Numbered from the stretch's first letter, positions 1 to 9,625 are shown. The stretch: DNA of 64,000 bases from Candidatus Rifleibacteriota bacterium (GCA_015232575.1 JADFZL010000005.1:323624-387623); one strand, 5' to 3'. The notes: generated by a model from the sequence alone, not told the origin. Translations and numbers: made by a program.

Positions 1-2
1 TT

Positions 3-257
3 TCAGTTGCACAGGTTCTTGAAAACTCTGCTGTAATAGAATGGGAAACAGACATTGAGTCAGACGGCAGAGTAGATTATGGAACTGATGCAAGTTATGG
101 TCAGACAAGCTTTACTGAGACAACTCTGAAAAAATTTCATAGAATTCAGATTTACAACCTTCAGCCAGGCAATCGCTATCATTTCAGAGTTGTTGCCTCT
201 CGTCATTCGCTTGATTCAACCATAAATTATTCCGCAGACTACGAATTCACAACTTGA
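3..257 (+). CDS. C-terminal end of a protein with a fibronectin type III-like domain (partial)
   Basis: The window opens inside a gene whose last 84 codons are readable, ending in TGA at 255-257. The encoded segment has the beta-strand pattern and the 'YNLQPGNRYHFRVVA' turn of fibronectin type III / purple acid phosphatase N-terminal-like domains, which usually mediate extracellular adhesion or carbohydrate contact. The upstream portion is outside the window, so the catalytic or structural role of the full protein cannot be judged. It faces the minus-strand gene ending at 425, with a palindromic repeat (313-374) between them. Confidence 0.7.
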   Translation, partial: SVAQVLENSAVIEWETDIESDGRVDYGTDASYGQTSFTETTLKKFHRIQIYNLQPGNRYHFRVVASRHSLDSTINYSADYEFTT

Positions 258-312
258 TATAATTTGCTCTCAATTTGCCTGGTGGCATTTCCGAAAGAAG
301 TTGTACTTTATT

Positions 313-374
313 GTCATTTCGACCGAACGGAGAAATCTGAAATTTATCAGATCTCTCACGTTCGGTCGAGATGA
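313..374. repeat. Dispersed imperfect palindrome, copy 1
   Basis: An imperfect inverted repeat starts with GTCATTTCGACCGAACG and ends with CGTTCGGTCGAGATGAT, around an AGAAATCT...AGATCTCT core. Related copies lie at 13525-13589, 47086-47170 and 57737-57800, with a half copy near 32508. All are intergenic. This copy sits between convergent genes and could fold as a transcript end. Confidence 0.8.
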
Positions 375-424
375 TTAAATAAAGGGGTCATTTAAAGGTT
401 TTCAGAAAATAATAATCGGAGCGT

Positions 425-1621
425 TTAGATTTTACTGTCTGCCAGAAGTGCATTAAGTTGCTTGAGTTTTCTTCCGGCAAAACGATCATTTTTCTGATTC
501 AACTGAAATTCAAGTACAGCCTTAACATCAGTGGCAGCAGCAGAAAGAGACTTTTTCTCTTCAACGGAAGCCTTTTTATATTCGTTAAGAAAAACATCTA
601 TCATTGTGTATGAATTGTTATCAAGGCTCTTTGTAAAATGCTCGCGAAACTGTTTTCGTGCTTTCTCGAAAAGCTTTGTTAAGAGAGCATTTGGACGCTC
701 TGATGATTGAATCATCTTTCCAAACTTTTTCATCTTTAAAATCTGATGTTCAGTTGGAAGACGGTGAATTTTTGCGGTTGCCTGGCCAACAATGTATGAA
801 CCGATAAATCCACCGACAACAGTTCCCACCCCTGGAATTGGAACAAGAAATGTTCCGATTGCCCCTCCGAGTGAAACACCAGCATTTACTGCAATAGTCG
901 AAGGGAATGATTTAATGAGTGTTAATACAAAAAATGCTGTAAATTCACCAGTTCCACGAGCAATGTTTAAAACCTTTTCCAGTGGTGTGTTCCCGGCAGA
1001 ATCAATTCTTTTTTGAATCTCAGTGGTCAATTTCTGAAGATTATCTGGCGAAAACTCTGTAAGTGCTTTTCCAAGTGCTTCGGCAATTGGTCTTACATCC
1101 AGGCTGTCAATAAACTTCAATAGAGTCTGCCCTGCTGGAGTATAAGCCATATTCAATCCGGGAGTCGATTGTGCAAATTGAATCAGAATCTGATCAATAA
1201 AAAATATTAAGTCTCCTTCAACCGTACACTTCATTCCATTATCAATTCTATGGAAATCAGTCATATTAAGATCGAAAGGAATATATCCTTCTCCCGAAAC
1301 ATGATTATCACGTTTTCCCAGAAGCATTGCAACCGAATTAGCAACTTTCATCTCACCTGAAAAATCTATGTAAAGTCTGTGATATGGGGCATCATAAAAT
1401 GCTCCGATTACTTCAAGTTTGCCTGAACCCGTTTTGTTCAGATGTTCAACAAAAGTTTCTATTTTTTTAATTAGAACCCTGGCAATAGTCTCCTGTAGAC
1501 GCTCTAATTCAGGCGTAAAAAAACTTTCCCTCACTGCATCAGCACTGAAAGACGTTTGAGAAAGAAACAGAAAGCCAGATATCAAAACCAGATATGCCAC
1601 TGATATAATATTCTTTTTCAT
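425..1621 (-). CDS. Exported protein of unknown function with glycine-rich hydrophobic segment
   Basis: 398 residues. The ATG at 1621 is chosen because a GGAGG lies 5 nt upstream; an in-frame TTG further upstream would overlap that site. A signal peptide (KKN followed by a hydrophobic stretch ending near FSADA) predicts export. The first ~140 residues look beta-rich. A long Gly/Ala/Val-rich hydrophobic stretch lies around residues 230-285 (GGAIGTFLVPIPGVG, then GGFIGSYIVGQA), followed by a basic, helical C-terminus. The layout resembles the product of 25969-27177: similar length, N-terminal domain, then Gly-rich hydrophobic segment. I infer that the two are paralogues. No named family is recognised. 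Membrane insertion or glycine-zipper packing is plausible but unproven. Confidence 0.8.
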   Translation of the reverse strand: MKKNIISVAYLVLISGFLFLSQTSFSADAVRESFFTPELERLQETIARVLIKKIETFVEHLNKTGSGKLEVIGAFYDAPYHRLYIDFSGEMKVANSVAMLLGKRDNHVSGEGYIPFDLNMTDFHRIDNGMKCTVEGDLIFFIDQILIQFAQSTPGLNMAYTPAGQTLLKFIDSLDVRPIAEALGKALTEFSPDNLQKLTTEIQKRIDSAGNTPLEKVLNIARGTGEFTAFFVLTLIKSFPSTIAVNAGVSLGGAIGTFLVPIPGVGTVVGGFIGSYIVGQATAKIHRLPTEHQILKMKKFGKMIQSSERPNALLTKLFEKARKQFREHFTKSLDNNSYTMIDVFLNEYKKASVEEKKSLSAAATDVKAVLEFQLNQKNDRFAGRKLKQLNALLADSKI

Positions 1622-1997
1622 TGTGTCCTCCAAAATTGATTATTATTAACCCTGATAATACTATATAAACCGAATAAAGTTTTCTTCAATTTCATTACGT
1701 CAGATACGTTAAATATTCCCTGAGAATCTTGTAATATGCATTCCTTGAGATTCATTGAATTTCTGAACAGCAATTGAAAACAATATCTTGAAGAATAATT
1801 TGAAAATTTATTACGTCAGCAATATCAGCCTGGAAAACAGAATGAAATTGACTGATAAGTTATCTTTACTGCAATTGTTCAACTTTATATGGAGCACGTA
1901 TTTCGGGAAGTGATTCATTGATGATAGACATTTTTAAAAGCATTTTAGGAACCAGCACAGGCATTGTTAATTAATAAACTGTGGTATGCTTTACCCT

Positions 1998-2028
1998 AAG
2001 CGGCTGGAAGCAGCCGCTTTATTATTTT
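1998..2028 (+). terminator. Hairpin with T-rich tail in a long spacer
   Basis: AAGCGGCTG and CAGCCGCTT form a perfect 9-bp stem with a GAAG loop, followed by ATTATTTT. This looks like an intrinsic terminator reading rightwards, yet no convincing coding gene lies upstream on the plus strand (1634-1997). It may end an unrecognised short RNA. Confidence 0.6.
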
Positions 2029-2438
2029 CCCTCAGGGCTCTGAGCAGACGCGACGAGAGGAAGCAAATACCGAATATGCTGTTTTATTGATTTGTACAGT
2101 ATCACGACTCTAAACTTCTTTCAAAGTTGTCGTTTTGGCTTTTACAAATCAAAACTTTGAAGCGTCGATTAATATAAGAGGTGAAAATATACGAAAATCT
2201 TCAAAAAGATACTAATTTATTATTCCCAACAGGGTCATTTTTATCAAAGTTAGGCCGTGTTATTCCCAAATATGGCGAAGGCGAAGCCCCGAATTGTCAG
2301 CTTCTTTTCATGGCGGATGACATCAATTTCGGAACCTTGCGATTACCTGTCAAGCGACTTTTATACAATGATTTTACAGCTTTTCATTCAAGAATCGTTG
2401 AATTTTAATTTGCTTTTAAAGAAACTACTCTTTATAAT

Positions 2439-2466
2439 TTGAAAGAAAATAAGGTTATGCTAGAAT
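2439..2466 (+). promoter_or_regulatory. Candidate sigma70-type promoter of the exported aldo/keto reductase
   Basis: TTGAAA at 2439-2444 and TAGAAT at 2461-2466 are separated by 16 bases, about 57 bases before the ATG at 2524. Position and spacing fit, but both hexamers are imperfect. Confidence 0.4.
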
Positions 2467-2523
2467 AACGGTCTGAATTGTTGTTTGTTATCATGAAGAT
2501 TCCGTTTATACTGGAGAAATAAC

Positions 2524-3846
2524 ATGAAAAAAATTTCGGCACTGTTTTATCTTGCTTTCTTTTTCTTTGTCCTATTCTTCAATAGCCCTTTCCTCCTCGC
2601 TGCCGACCAATCTGTCGAGGGGATGGAGTATGTGGAAGTTTCCAACGAAAAGAACGTCCGCATCAAGTTTTCACGCTTAATCATGGGCACTGATCATCTG
2701 GCTCAGGAAGATTGGTTGGGCACGAGTTCCAGGAAGATCTCCGAGGACGATATCATTAAAGTCCTGGATGAAGCCGCAAGTCTTGGAATAAATCTCTTTG
2801 ATACCGCTCCAATTTATGTTGGCGATATTGAAAACAAGCTTGGAAAATGGATGGCGTCATGGATGAAAAGAAACCCGGGAAAGCAAGTCTACGCTTTGTC
2901 AAAGGGCGGATTCCCTTTTGACCTGTACTGGTCCAAAAAGCTTCCGGATGGAATTAATTCCAACTGTTTGCAGGAAATGCTCAAGAGAAAAGAGTTTCTG
3001 GCAGAAGGGGATGATTCGCTGCCAAATGCCCCGACTGGAACATATGCAAGTCGTCTCTTTGGCTCCAAAGAACAAATCGAAGAAAGAGTGAGAAAAGAGA
3101 TGGAGCATACAATTACAAATCTGGGAGTCCATCCCACGGTCTATCTTATGCATAGAGATGACGGTGATTTTATCAATTTTGAGCCGGTCAAGAGAAGTCA
3201 GACCTCAGTTAAAACAATAATGGAAGCCCTCAGTTCTGACCCCTTGCATGCTAAGTTCAGCTTTCTCGGCTGGTCAAACTGGAAACCTCATCGTATTACA
3301 AGATCTTTGAAGTTGGCGGAAAAGCTGCCTGATTTAGCCAAACCAGTTTTTAACAGTCCTTACTTTTCCCTTTTTGAAATGTCTGAAAGAGCTATTCATG
3401 CTGGAGGAGTACAAGTTACCCATGAAGACATGATGGATTCTAATTTTCTTAGGGGAATAAAGATCATGTCTTATTCTCCGTTGGGAGGCGCCAGCATTCT
3501 TGACAAACCTGAACCCTGTTGGGTTAATGCCAGAAAGGATGCCAGGAGAAAGTCCGGACAAGGCGATCCGTATTGGAAGAATGTCTATCATTCAATCTTT
3601 ACTTGTGCAAACGAAGAGCGGTACAACCGGGTCGTGGACTTTACAAAAGAATTCAACGAGAAACATAAGACTTCCTATACCGTTGATCAGATGGTAAATG
3701 CCTATGTTCTGGCTCATCCCAGAACGGACTTCATGGTCATAGGTTCACTTAACGTGGAGCAACTTAGAAGAACTGTCGCTTCTCTTAAGCTATCCCGAAT
3801 GCTTTCAGAACAAGACCTGGATTACCTCTATTATGGTAGAGAGTAA
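2524..3846 (+). CDS. Exported aldo/keto reductase family protein
   Basis: 440 residues. GGAG lies 7 nt before the ATG. A strong signal peptide (MKK, then a Phe/Leu-rich core ending near LLAAD) predicts export. The remainder is an aldo/keto reductase TIM barrel. The family's catalytic tetrad can be placed at D93 (LFDTAP), Y98 (PIYVG), K127 (ALSKGG) and H210 (YLMHRDD). Typical family members are cytosolic NADPH-dependent carbonyl reductases of 280-350 residues; this one is longer and exported. An exported form needs either cofactor outside the cytoplasm or a Tat-like route, and no twin arginine is visible. Substrate is unknown. It stands alone, with long spacers on both sides. Confidence 0.85.
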   Translation: MKKISALFYLAFFFFVLFFNSPFLLAADQSVEGMEYVEVSNEKNVRIKFSRLIMGTDHLAQEDWLGTSSRKISEDDIIKVLDEAASLGINLFDTAPIYVGDIENKLGKWMASWMKRNPGKQVYALSKGGFPFDLYWSKKLPDGINSNCLQEMLKRKEFLAEGDDSLPNAPTGTYASRLFGSKEQIEERVRKEMEHTITNLGVHPTVYLMHRDDGDFINFEPVKRSQTSVKTIMEALSSDPLHAKFSFLGWSNWKPHRITRSLKLAEKLPDLAKPVFNSPYFSLFEMSERAIHAGGVQVTHEDMMDSNFLRGIKIMSYSPLGGASILDKPEPCWVNARKDARRKSGQGDPYWKNVYHSIFTCANEERYNRVVDFTKEFNEKHKTSYTVDQMVNAYVLAHPRTDFMVIGSLNVEQLRRTVASLKLSRMLSEQDLDYLYYGRE

Positions 3847-3898
3847 TGCTTTTAATTGTGAAAGCGAGGTTGTTTTTTTTCATTTAAAATAAACAATT

Positions 3899-4163
3899 TT
3901 ATGCATCATCATCAAACATCTTCAATTGAAATAATCCTGGGAGCTGGATGATTTTTGGGTGCATAATGGTTATGGAGCCCTTTGAAGACTGGGCAATGGT
4001 TGGCGAGCACCTGCACTGAAAGAATTCCAAGCCTTGAATTGCGTAGAAATACCTTTGGATGGCAAATTGGTACAGCGCCAGCGACATGATCGTCATCTCG
4101 GCGTTGGCAGTCCGCAACCGAAGGTGATGCAAATATTTTGTCCACTCGATAATCGTTTATCAA
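3899..4163 (-). pseudogene. Decayed remnant resembling an IS1634/IS4-type transposase C-terminus
   Basis: No open gene is present, but two overlapping minus-strand frames together resemble the end of IS1634-family transposases. One frame gives a segment starting DKIFASP. The shifted frame continues with NAEMTIMSLALYQFAIQR, like the hydrophobic 'RIEALxMVMxLxLxVY' region of those transposases. A third piece reads CPVFKGLHNHY. Reading it as one protein needs frameshifts. No terminal inverted repeats were found. The family match is from memory and is tentative. Confidence 0.35.
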
Positions 4164-4188
4164 TTAATCATGGGTTTGTTGCTTAATT

Positions 4189-5163
4189 CTATTCAGATTT
4201 AACGCCAGCTCTTTCCAGAATTTCATTTGGAACATAAGGTTCGTTTTCGAAAAAATCCTTGTTGTAACCTTTTGTCAGTGCCCAACGGTGTAACCAGGAA
4301 ATTCCGCCGGGTCCAATAAAGGTTTCTGGAAGAGCATAAGCTTCGTCTTTTAAGACTGAGTCAAGACTGACAAAGCAATATCCGCGTTTAATAAGCATTT
4401 CAAGCAAGGCTGGCAAATGGTCGGCGTTAAGTCTATTGGAGTGTATCAGCATGATCTGCGGAATTTCCCTGTTTAGAAGTTTCATTGATTGACTTTCAAA
4501 ATACATAAGTTTTTGTTCCATGTAAGCAATGTAGGCTTTCGCAATTTCGGTCTCAGATTTATGGTCTCTTTTAATAATTGCTTTATGATAAGCTGCGGCA
4601 AATACCCATTCTCCGTTGTCAAAAGTGACCGGAGCAACTTTTAAATTGAGTTCATCGAGAGCCTTTTTTACTGATTCACGTATTTCCAGAGACCTTCCTG
4701 TTTGAAGACATGGGTGCCTGAAATAACGCACCGGCTTAGTGTCTGAGCCTAACAGTTGTTTAAGTAACATCTGCCCATTTTTTATATCATCTGTAAATTC
4801 TGAAAGTGAAACTTTGTGAAGTACAGTGTGTTTTGCCGTATGATTTCCCAACTCAATTCCAGCGTCAGTCCATATTTTCAATATCTTTCCAATTGCCTCA
4901 GGGTTGTCGGGAAACTTCCGACCGGCGTTCACAAAACCTATGGCTGGGATTTCATTTTTTTTAAGGGTCGTCACAATCCGCTCATTTACCATTATTGCCC
5001 CAGATGATGAGTTTCCGCCCGTATTTACACCAGGTAAATCATCGACAGTGACAGCGATTTTTCTTGTTGATGATTTGTTTTCGGGTAGAGCAAAAGCGGA
5101 TAAGTAAATAATTGAAAAAAAAGAAATCAATATTACCAGTAAAAAGTTTCTATTGAAAGACAT
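4189..5163 (-). CDS. Exported polysaccharide deacetylase family protein
   Basis: 324 residues with a signal peptide (cleavage probably after LSAFA). GGAG precedes the ATG by 8 nt. NodB/carbohydrate esterase 4 motifs are visible: the DD pair at residues 41-42 (VTVDDLPG), the metal-binding His pair at 108 and 112 (GNHTAKH), the region YFRHPCLQTG at ~147-156 in place of RxPY, and a late His in IMLIHSN. These residues normally bind a divalent metal and remove acetyl groups from N-acetylated sugars. The product probably acts on a cell-wall or exopolysaccharide substrate outside the cytoplasm. The changed third motif leaves substrate uncertain. It is flanked by spacers and is not in an evident operon. 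Confidence 0.85.
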   Translation of the reverse strand: MSFNRNFLLVILISFFSIIYLSAFALPENKSSTRKIAVTVDDLPGVNTGGNSSSGAIMVNERIVTTLKKNEIPAIGFVNAGRKFPDNPEAIGKILKIWTDAGIELGNHTAKHTVLHKVSLSEFTDDIKNGQMLLKQLLGSDTKPVRYFRHPCLQTGRSLEIRESVKKALDELNLKVAPVTFDNGEWVFAAAYHKAIIKRDHKSETEIAKAYIAYMEQKLMYFESQSMKLLNREIPQIMLIHSNRLNADHLPALLEMLIKRGYCFVSLDSVLKDEAYALPETFIGPGGISWLHRWALTKGYNKDFFENEPYVPNEILERAGVKSE

Positions 5164-5443
5164 TTAAAAGGCTCCTTTTCTCTATGGTTCATTAACTCTG
5201 AGCTCAAGTGATTCTTTCTGTTTTTTTCAGCAAAGTTTTGGAGTAAAAACAAATTAACAGCATGCGGAGTTCTGTACAATAGCATGCTGAAAATGTTTAT
5301 TTTAATTTCAGAGTCTTACCTATTAATAATAGCTTTATAATTAGAAAAAGAAACTGATCGGGAAGCCTGAATATAGCGGTCGAGATAACAATGAATCCTT
5401 GCGGATCATGCCAATTTCTTATATGTTCTTGTGCTGTACAACG

Positions 5444-8383
5444 CTAGATTGCATTCTTCAGGTCTTTGGGACAAATAACAGGCTTAAGTTTTACTTCCTT
5501 ATTTCCAGAGAAAAAGTGCGGCTCAATGGGATCAATAATGAGATTTTTCAGTGGTAATTTCGGCCCGGTAATATGAGTTCGTCTTCCCTCTCGTTGTACA
5601 TCGCAGGTATACATCACATCGCCTATTTTTACCTGCCAAAGTGACGAATGCAATTTCTGGGAAAACTCATCAGAAGAGTTCTCTACTGAGTTTTTTGCTG
5701 GGTATATAGTGGGTTTCACGTTGCTCATTGCGGGGTTATCTTCGGAATTTATTATTGAATTTTCATTGTGATTTTCTGCATTGCGGTTTTCGATTTCCTT
5801 CAATAATTTTTGAGCAGTTTCAGACATTTGTGGTGTGTGAAGGAATGTAAGACGCGGTTGATAGAAACCATCTCTGGAAATCAAATTGGTGGTATATGCG
5901 TTAAGATACAAGCGTGCGTCTGATTGGCAGCGGCCTTGAGCGTCGAATTGAGGAATTCGGTTGCTTACTTCAACAATTAACTGAATGAAATCGGAAAATT
6001 GCTGGGAAGTTATTTTTCCAGCTTTGTAGTACATTGTCAGTCCGACAATTATTTCGTTTGCGGGTATCGGAATCATATAAGTCCGTTCCTCGTTTACGAC
6101 ATACGCTCTAAGAAGATTTTCTGCCGATGATTCAGGAAGTTTTTCGTCAATCGAAACAAGAAGTTTTTCGTAGTCACGAATAAATTCAAGTACCTGTTTA
6201 TCTAACTCCTTTAATTCTGCATCTGATGAAACAACAAAATCTTTTGTCAGGGAATTTTCAATATCGTCAGGCATTCCGCCTTCTTCGGTTTCTTTCGATT
6301 TTTTCATCTTTCCATGCGGATTCCTTATCAGCCCCAGAGCAGTTTTATCATCGCAGTTTCCATTTTTTCGAACTATCGGGTAATATCTGAAGAATCGGGA
6401 AAAATCGTATACGCTGAGGCAGATGTTTTCTTTGTCCCAGGCAGCAGTTGCCTTGAAATTCGGGTACATCTTCATGGATAGATTGAAAAATCTCTGAACC
6501 AGACTTTCAATTTCAGGTGAATGTACCAGAAAGTGTTTGTTGAATTCAACCAGATTTACTCCAACAAGATCAAGAAACCTTTGTTCGAGCTGATTTTTTC
6601 GTGTTTTGTCGAAAATCTTGTACAGCTCGGCTAAAGATACAGAATCCCCATTAATTGGATGGTCGGCAACAGCTTTCATGAGTTCCTTCTGACCTAGATC
6701 TTCCAGCCCAAAGAAGTCGCTGAGCCAGTTTGGTCTGTATGACCATTGTGGCGCTCTTCCGTGAACGGCAAACACGGTATCATAGTCGATTAAATGAGCG
6801 TCTAACGAAACATTTCCTGCCGACCATCCGCCATGAAGAACTCTCTCAATGAACTTTTCTGCATCCTGCATTCCTAGACGTGCGGCAAATCGACGCAATC
6901 TATCGCCTGAAACAGGTTCATTTCGGTAAAACAAATGAACCGGACGATCTAATTCGCCATGATCATCAAGCCTGATAAGTAAACAGCCGGGAACTTTCTG
7001 TTTTACCCAGGGAACTTCAACCTGCTTTTTCATATCTATAACCGACAGAACAGACGAAGCTCCTGTGCGAATATTTGTTTGAAGAACATTTGAGCAGATC
7101 ATTTCCTTCAATCCGCCGACCATATCAAGAATACCGTTGGAATGAATGACATCTTTTGATACTGCCAGAACAGTTTTTCCTATGCCCTTAAGGTTAAATC
7201 TGTCTCCGTAATAGGCTGCTCGTCCTGATCCCAGGTTTTCAGTCAGAGACATGTTCATTGGGTCTGCCTGTCGGTCGACATATACTTTTACCGGAGGAGC
7301 ACCCGGAATACCATCTGCGGGATCAAGAGATAAAAGAAGATTTCTGCTGATAAAATCACGAGCTTGATTTTCGTCTGATGGTTTTCCGTTAAACAAGTGC
7401 AATAGATCATTTTGTACATATGCTACGAAAGCTTTTTTCGGATCAACTGGATAGGCATCCATTGTTACAAAAATCTTAGAGCCAAGCCGATCAACAGACT
7501 TCGGAAGGGTCTGGCAAAGAGACTCTTTGCTAATTCCTGTTCTTCTGTTAAAGTACCAATTATCTGGGTTCTGTCCTCTTGCATAAAGACGCTGCTCGAC
7601 AATTAAGGGCATTTTGTCAGAAGCATTCAAATCTCTAATAATATTTTTGATAATGTTACTAAAAGATGATTCATTATTGTCAAATATTTCTCTGTGTTTG
7701 CTCCAGTTAATTATGACAAGTTTTGGATTCAGTTTTTCGATGTTTATATTCCATTCAGTTCTGACTTCGTTGTGCATTCTGTCTGACATTTTTTTATCGG
7801 CTCTCAGAAAAGCTGTTTGAAGTTGAATGGCTTCGATGTTTTCACTGGACATTTTCTTAGTAAAAGTCTCTTTTAAATATTCTGCGGAAAATGATTTCTC
7901 AAGGATCATGTCTTCCAGTATGTGTCCGGCTACCAGGATATCTGCATTTGAGGGCAATTCAGAAAGTGCTTGTGAGAGCAAATTGCAGATTCCATGGATT
8001 CTGGCATTTGGAATCAATTCCCGGTATCTGGCAAGAATTTCATTAAGGCAACTAGGATCAGGTTCAACAACATATACCGTGCCTCGGAAATTTATCATTG
8101 AAAGACCGTAGCCGATGCCGGGATATTTTTCCGGGCTGACAACTATTACGACGCCTTCGGGCGAGATGTTATAAGAATTTAAAACATCAAGCCATATTTC
8201 TTCGATATACAGATCCTGCAAATATTTCGAGTCGCCAAAAACTGATTTTGCATCATAGTATGAGATATCAGCAAGAGAAATGCCGGTACAAAGTGATGAA
8301 AAAATAAGGCATAGAATCAAATAAATGCGAATTGTTGAAACAGCAGCAAATCTTCCGAAATTATTTTGAAAGCAAACTTTCAT
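5444..8383 (-). CDS. Large exported protein with a degenerate methyltransferase-like N-terminal fold
   Basis: 979 residues. GGAAAG lies ahead of the ATG, and a signal peptide ends near GISLAD. Residues ~77-160 follow the strand-helix order of class I methyltransferases: VVIVVSPEKYPGIGYG where the SAM-binding glycine loop would be, VYVVEPDPS as the acidic strand-2 end, then a region like NADILVAGHILEDM. The glycine motif is not canonical, so catalysis is doubtful. The middle (~230-650) contains acidic and aromatic stretches with no recognised domain. Residues ~700-880 are helical, and the tail is Asn/Ser-rich. I do not recognise the family. SAM is not expected in the periplasm, so a binding or structural role is as likely as methylation. 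It stands alone between spacers. Confidence 0.8.
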   Translation of the reverse strand: MKVCFQNNFGRFAAVSTIRIYLILCLIFSSLCTGISLADISYYDAKSVFGDSKYLQDLYIEEIWLDVLNSYNISPEGVVIVVSPEKYPGIGYGLSMINFRGTVYVVEPDPSCLNEILARYRELIPNARIHGICNLLSQALSELPSNADILVAGHILEDMILEKSFSAEYLKETFTKKMSSENIEAIQLQTAFLRADKKMSDRMHNEVRTEWNINIEKLNPKLVIINWSKHREIFDNNESSFSNIIKNIIRDLNASDKMPLIVEQRLYARGQNPDNWYFNRRTGISKESLCQTLPKSVDRLGSKIFVTMDAYPVDPKKAFVAYVQNDLLHLFNGKPSDENQARDFISRNLLLSLDPADGIPGAPPVKVYVDRQADPMNMSLTENLGSGRAAYYGDRFNLKGIGKTVLAVSKDVIHSNGILDMVGGLKEMICSNVLQTNIRTGASSVLSVIDMKKQVEVPWVKQKVPGCLLIRLDDHGELDRPVHLFYRNEPVSGDRLRRFAARLGMQDAEKFIERVLHGGWSAGNVSLDAHLIDYDTVFAVHGRAPQWSYRPNWLSDFFGLEDLGQKELMKAVADHPINGDSVSLAELYKIFDKTRKNQLEQRFLDLVGVNLVEFNKHFLVHSPEIESLVQRFFNLSMKMYPNFKATAAWDKENICLSVYDFSRFFRYYPIVRKNGNCDDKTALGLIRNPHGKMKKSKETEEGGMPDDIENSLTKDFVVSSDAELKELDKQVLEFIRDYEKLLVSIDEKLPESSAENLLRAYVVNEERTYMIPIPANEIIVGLTMYYKAGKITSQQFSDFIQLIVEVSNRIPQFDAQGRCQSDARLYLNAYTTNLISRDGFYQPRLTFLHTPQMSETAQKLLKEIENRNAENHNENSIINSEDNPAMSNVKPTIYPAKNSVENSSDEFSQKLHSSLWQVKIGDVMYTCDVQREGRRTHITGPKLPLKNLIIDPIEPHFFSGNKEVKLKPVICPKDLKNAI

Positions 8384-9052
8384 AAGAAATTCTTTCCTTT
8401 TGTTGTGTAATAGGCTGAATTGTGCACGATTTTTCGAGCATGATACATGGATTGCAGAATATAGTCAAGAAGATGAGAAAAGGTTTCTTCAAGAGCAGCA
8501 CAATAATGATTCTGTACAAGGTCTGGCATGAAAGTAAATCTTTTTTACAAACAATCTGTATGATTTTTGGCATTTTTTCAAAACAATAAGATCTTTTTGA
8601 GCAAAAGCATGAGGCGAATGTCAATACTGGAAGTCTTTTCCGTTTATTATGCATTCTTTGATGAATAGATAACGGGCGGGCTGTTTCTTTTTCATTCGAG
8701 GGCCGTTCAGGAAATAACACATGACTGACTCTGCCATATTTTCGACAGGTATTGTGTTTCTGTATATTGTAATAGAAGGAGGGTTTGGGAAATGCCCATT
8801 CTTTCATAAAAGTCTTTCCCAGGTCTCGTCTATCTCCAGGTTTTTAAACCTGGAGAGACCTTGTTGCACAATTCTGAAAATTGATTATATAATTGTATTC
8901 TAATTGTTGGGAATCTTGTAGAATTGTACAACGAGGTCTGGTTCAGATTTGTTGTCTTTGTTCGATTTTTTGCGAAGTGGCTCTAATGAGTTTGAGAAAA
9001 ATCTTTTGGACCTTTTCATCTGATCAAGCTGGAGTTGTGGATAATGTTTAAC
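8384..9052. other. Spacer with one strong hairpin
   Basis: About 670 bases between two minus-strand genes. A 148-codon frame overlapping the upstream gene start (8361-8807) is Cys/Lys-rich and unlike a real protein. The only structure seen is the hairpin at 8822-8863. Confidence 0.5.
8822..8863. terminator. Palindromic hairpin, possible terminator
   Basis: CTCCAGGTTT (8834-8843) pairs with AAACCTGGAG (8846-8855). Beyond a 6-base bulge, GGTCT pairs with AGACC. There is no good T tract on either strand, so it may be a processing or protection structure rather than a terminator. Confidence 0.45.
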
Positions 9053-9610
9053 TTACCGTTCATGGGTAACCTCTATCTTTGGAGATATGAATTTTACGTT
9101 ATTCAGAGATGTGTAAACTTTTCCGTCTTCGAGGTGTAGAGCGCCGTATGATTGTAAGCAGCCAATTATTGCTTCAATTTTTATTGGATTTGTGACTTTG
9201 CCTGATTTGCTCACGTACCTGGTGAGAGGTTTTCCGTAATCATAGTAGATGTCAAATGAAATTTGTTTTTTATTAATATTCAGGTGCTGTACAAATGGCT
9301 TGTGGTCAGGTGCAGTATCATTTCCTGAAATGGGTGATCTTGAAAAAAATGTAATTTCGGCGGTAATTCTTGTAACAATTCTTTCCGGCTTAAACTGATC
9401 AATAAGGCTGGACAAACAAGGCTTTTTCCCCCATCCGATCCATTCAATGTGTGTGTCAAGAATATTGAGTGTGGCTTTAAACTGTTGAAAAACAGTGGTA
9501 GTCTGATTACCAGAATTACCTGCCGTTGGATCGGCTAACAGCAGGGTAACACTCGAAGCCTGCAAAAGACAGACAAACAACACTAACATGAATTTTCCTG
9601 CGATATGCAT
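9053..9610 (-). CDS. Small exported protein of unknown function
   Basis: 185 residues. The ATG at 9610 is chosen because GAGGTG lies just upstream; an in-frame GTG at 9625 would use part of that site. A signal peptide (AGKFMLVLFVCLLQASS) is followed by a Thr/Asn-rich linker. A predicted all-beta domain of ~140 residues follows, with two Cys (in KKPCLSSL and IGCLQSYG) that could form a disulfide. No family is recognised. The alternating polar/hydrophobic strands suggest a lipocalin-like or barrel-like fold, but that is only a guess. The neighbouring genes are also exported unknowns. Confidence 0.7.
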   Translation of the reverse strand: MHIAGKFMLVLFVCLLQASSVTLLLADPTAGNSGNQTTTVFQQFKATLNILDTHIEWIGWGKKPCLSSLIDQFKPERIVTRITAEITFFSRSPISGNDTAPDHKPFVQHLNINKKQISFDIYYDYGKPLTRYVSKSGKVTNPIKIEAIIGCLQSYGALHLEDGKVYTSLNNVKFISPKIEVTHER

Positions 9611-9625
9611 AATAATACACCTCAC

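Larger units (their letters stand above)
1634..2520. other. Long spacer without a convincing gene
   Basis: About 890 bases. The only clear structure is the terminator-like hairpin at 1998-2028. Two overlapping short frames (2181-2408 and 2257-2442, plus strand) have no recognisable product. A promoter candidate for the next gene lies at 2439-2466. Confidence 0.5.

Noticed and set aside
2181..2442. Two overlapping short plus-strand frames
   Set aside because: Neither has a convincing start context or recognisable sequence; they share the same DNA in different frames.
3899..4163. An intact insertion sequence
   Set aside because: Only a frameshifted piece resembling a transposase end is present, with no terminal inverted repeats or full gene.
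8361..8807. A 148-codon minus-strand frame overlapping the start of the 979-residue protein gene
   Set aside because: Cys/Lys-rich composition with no domain, no ribosome site, and it overlaps a gene with a clear start; probably chance.
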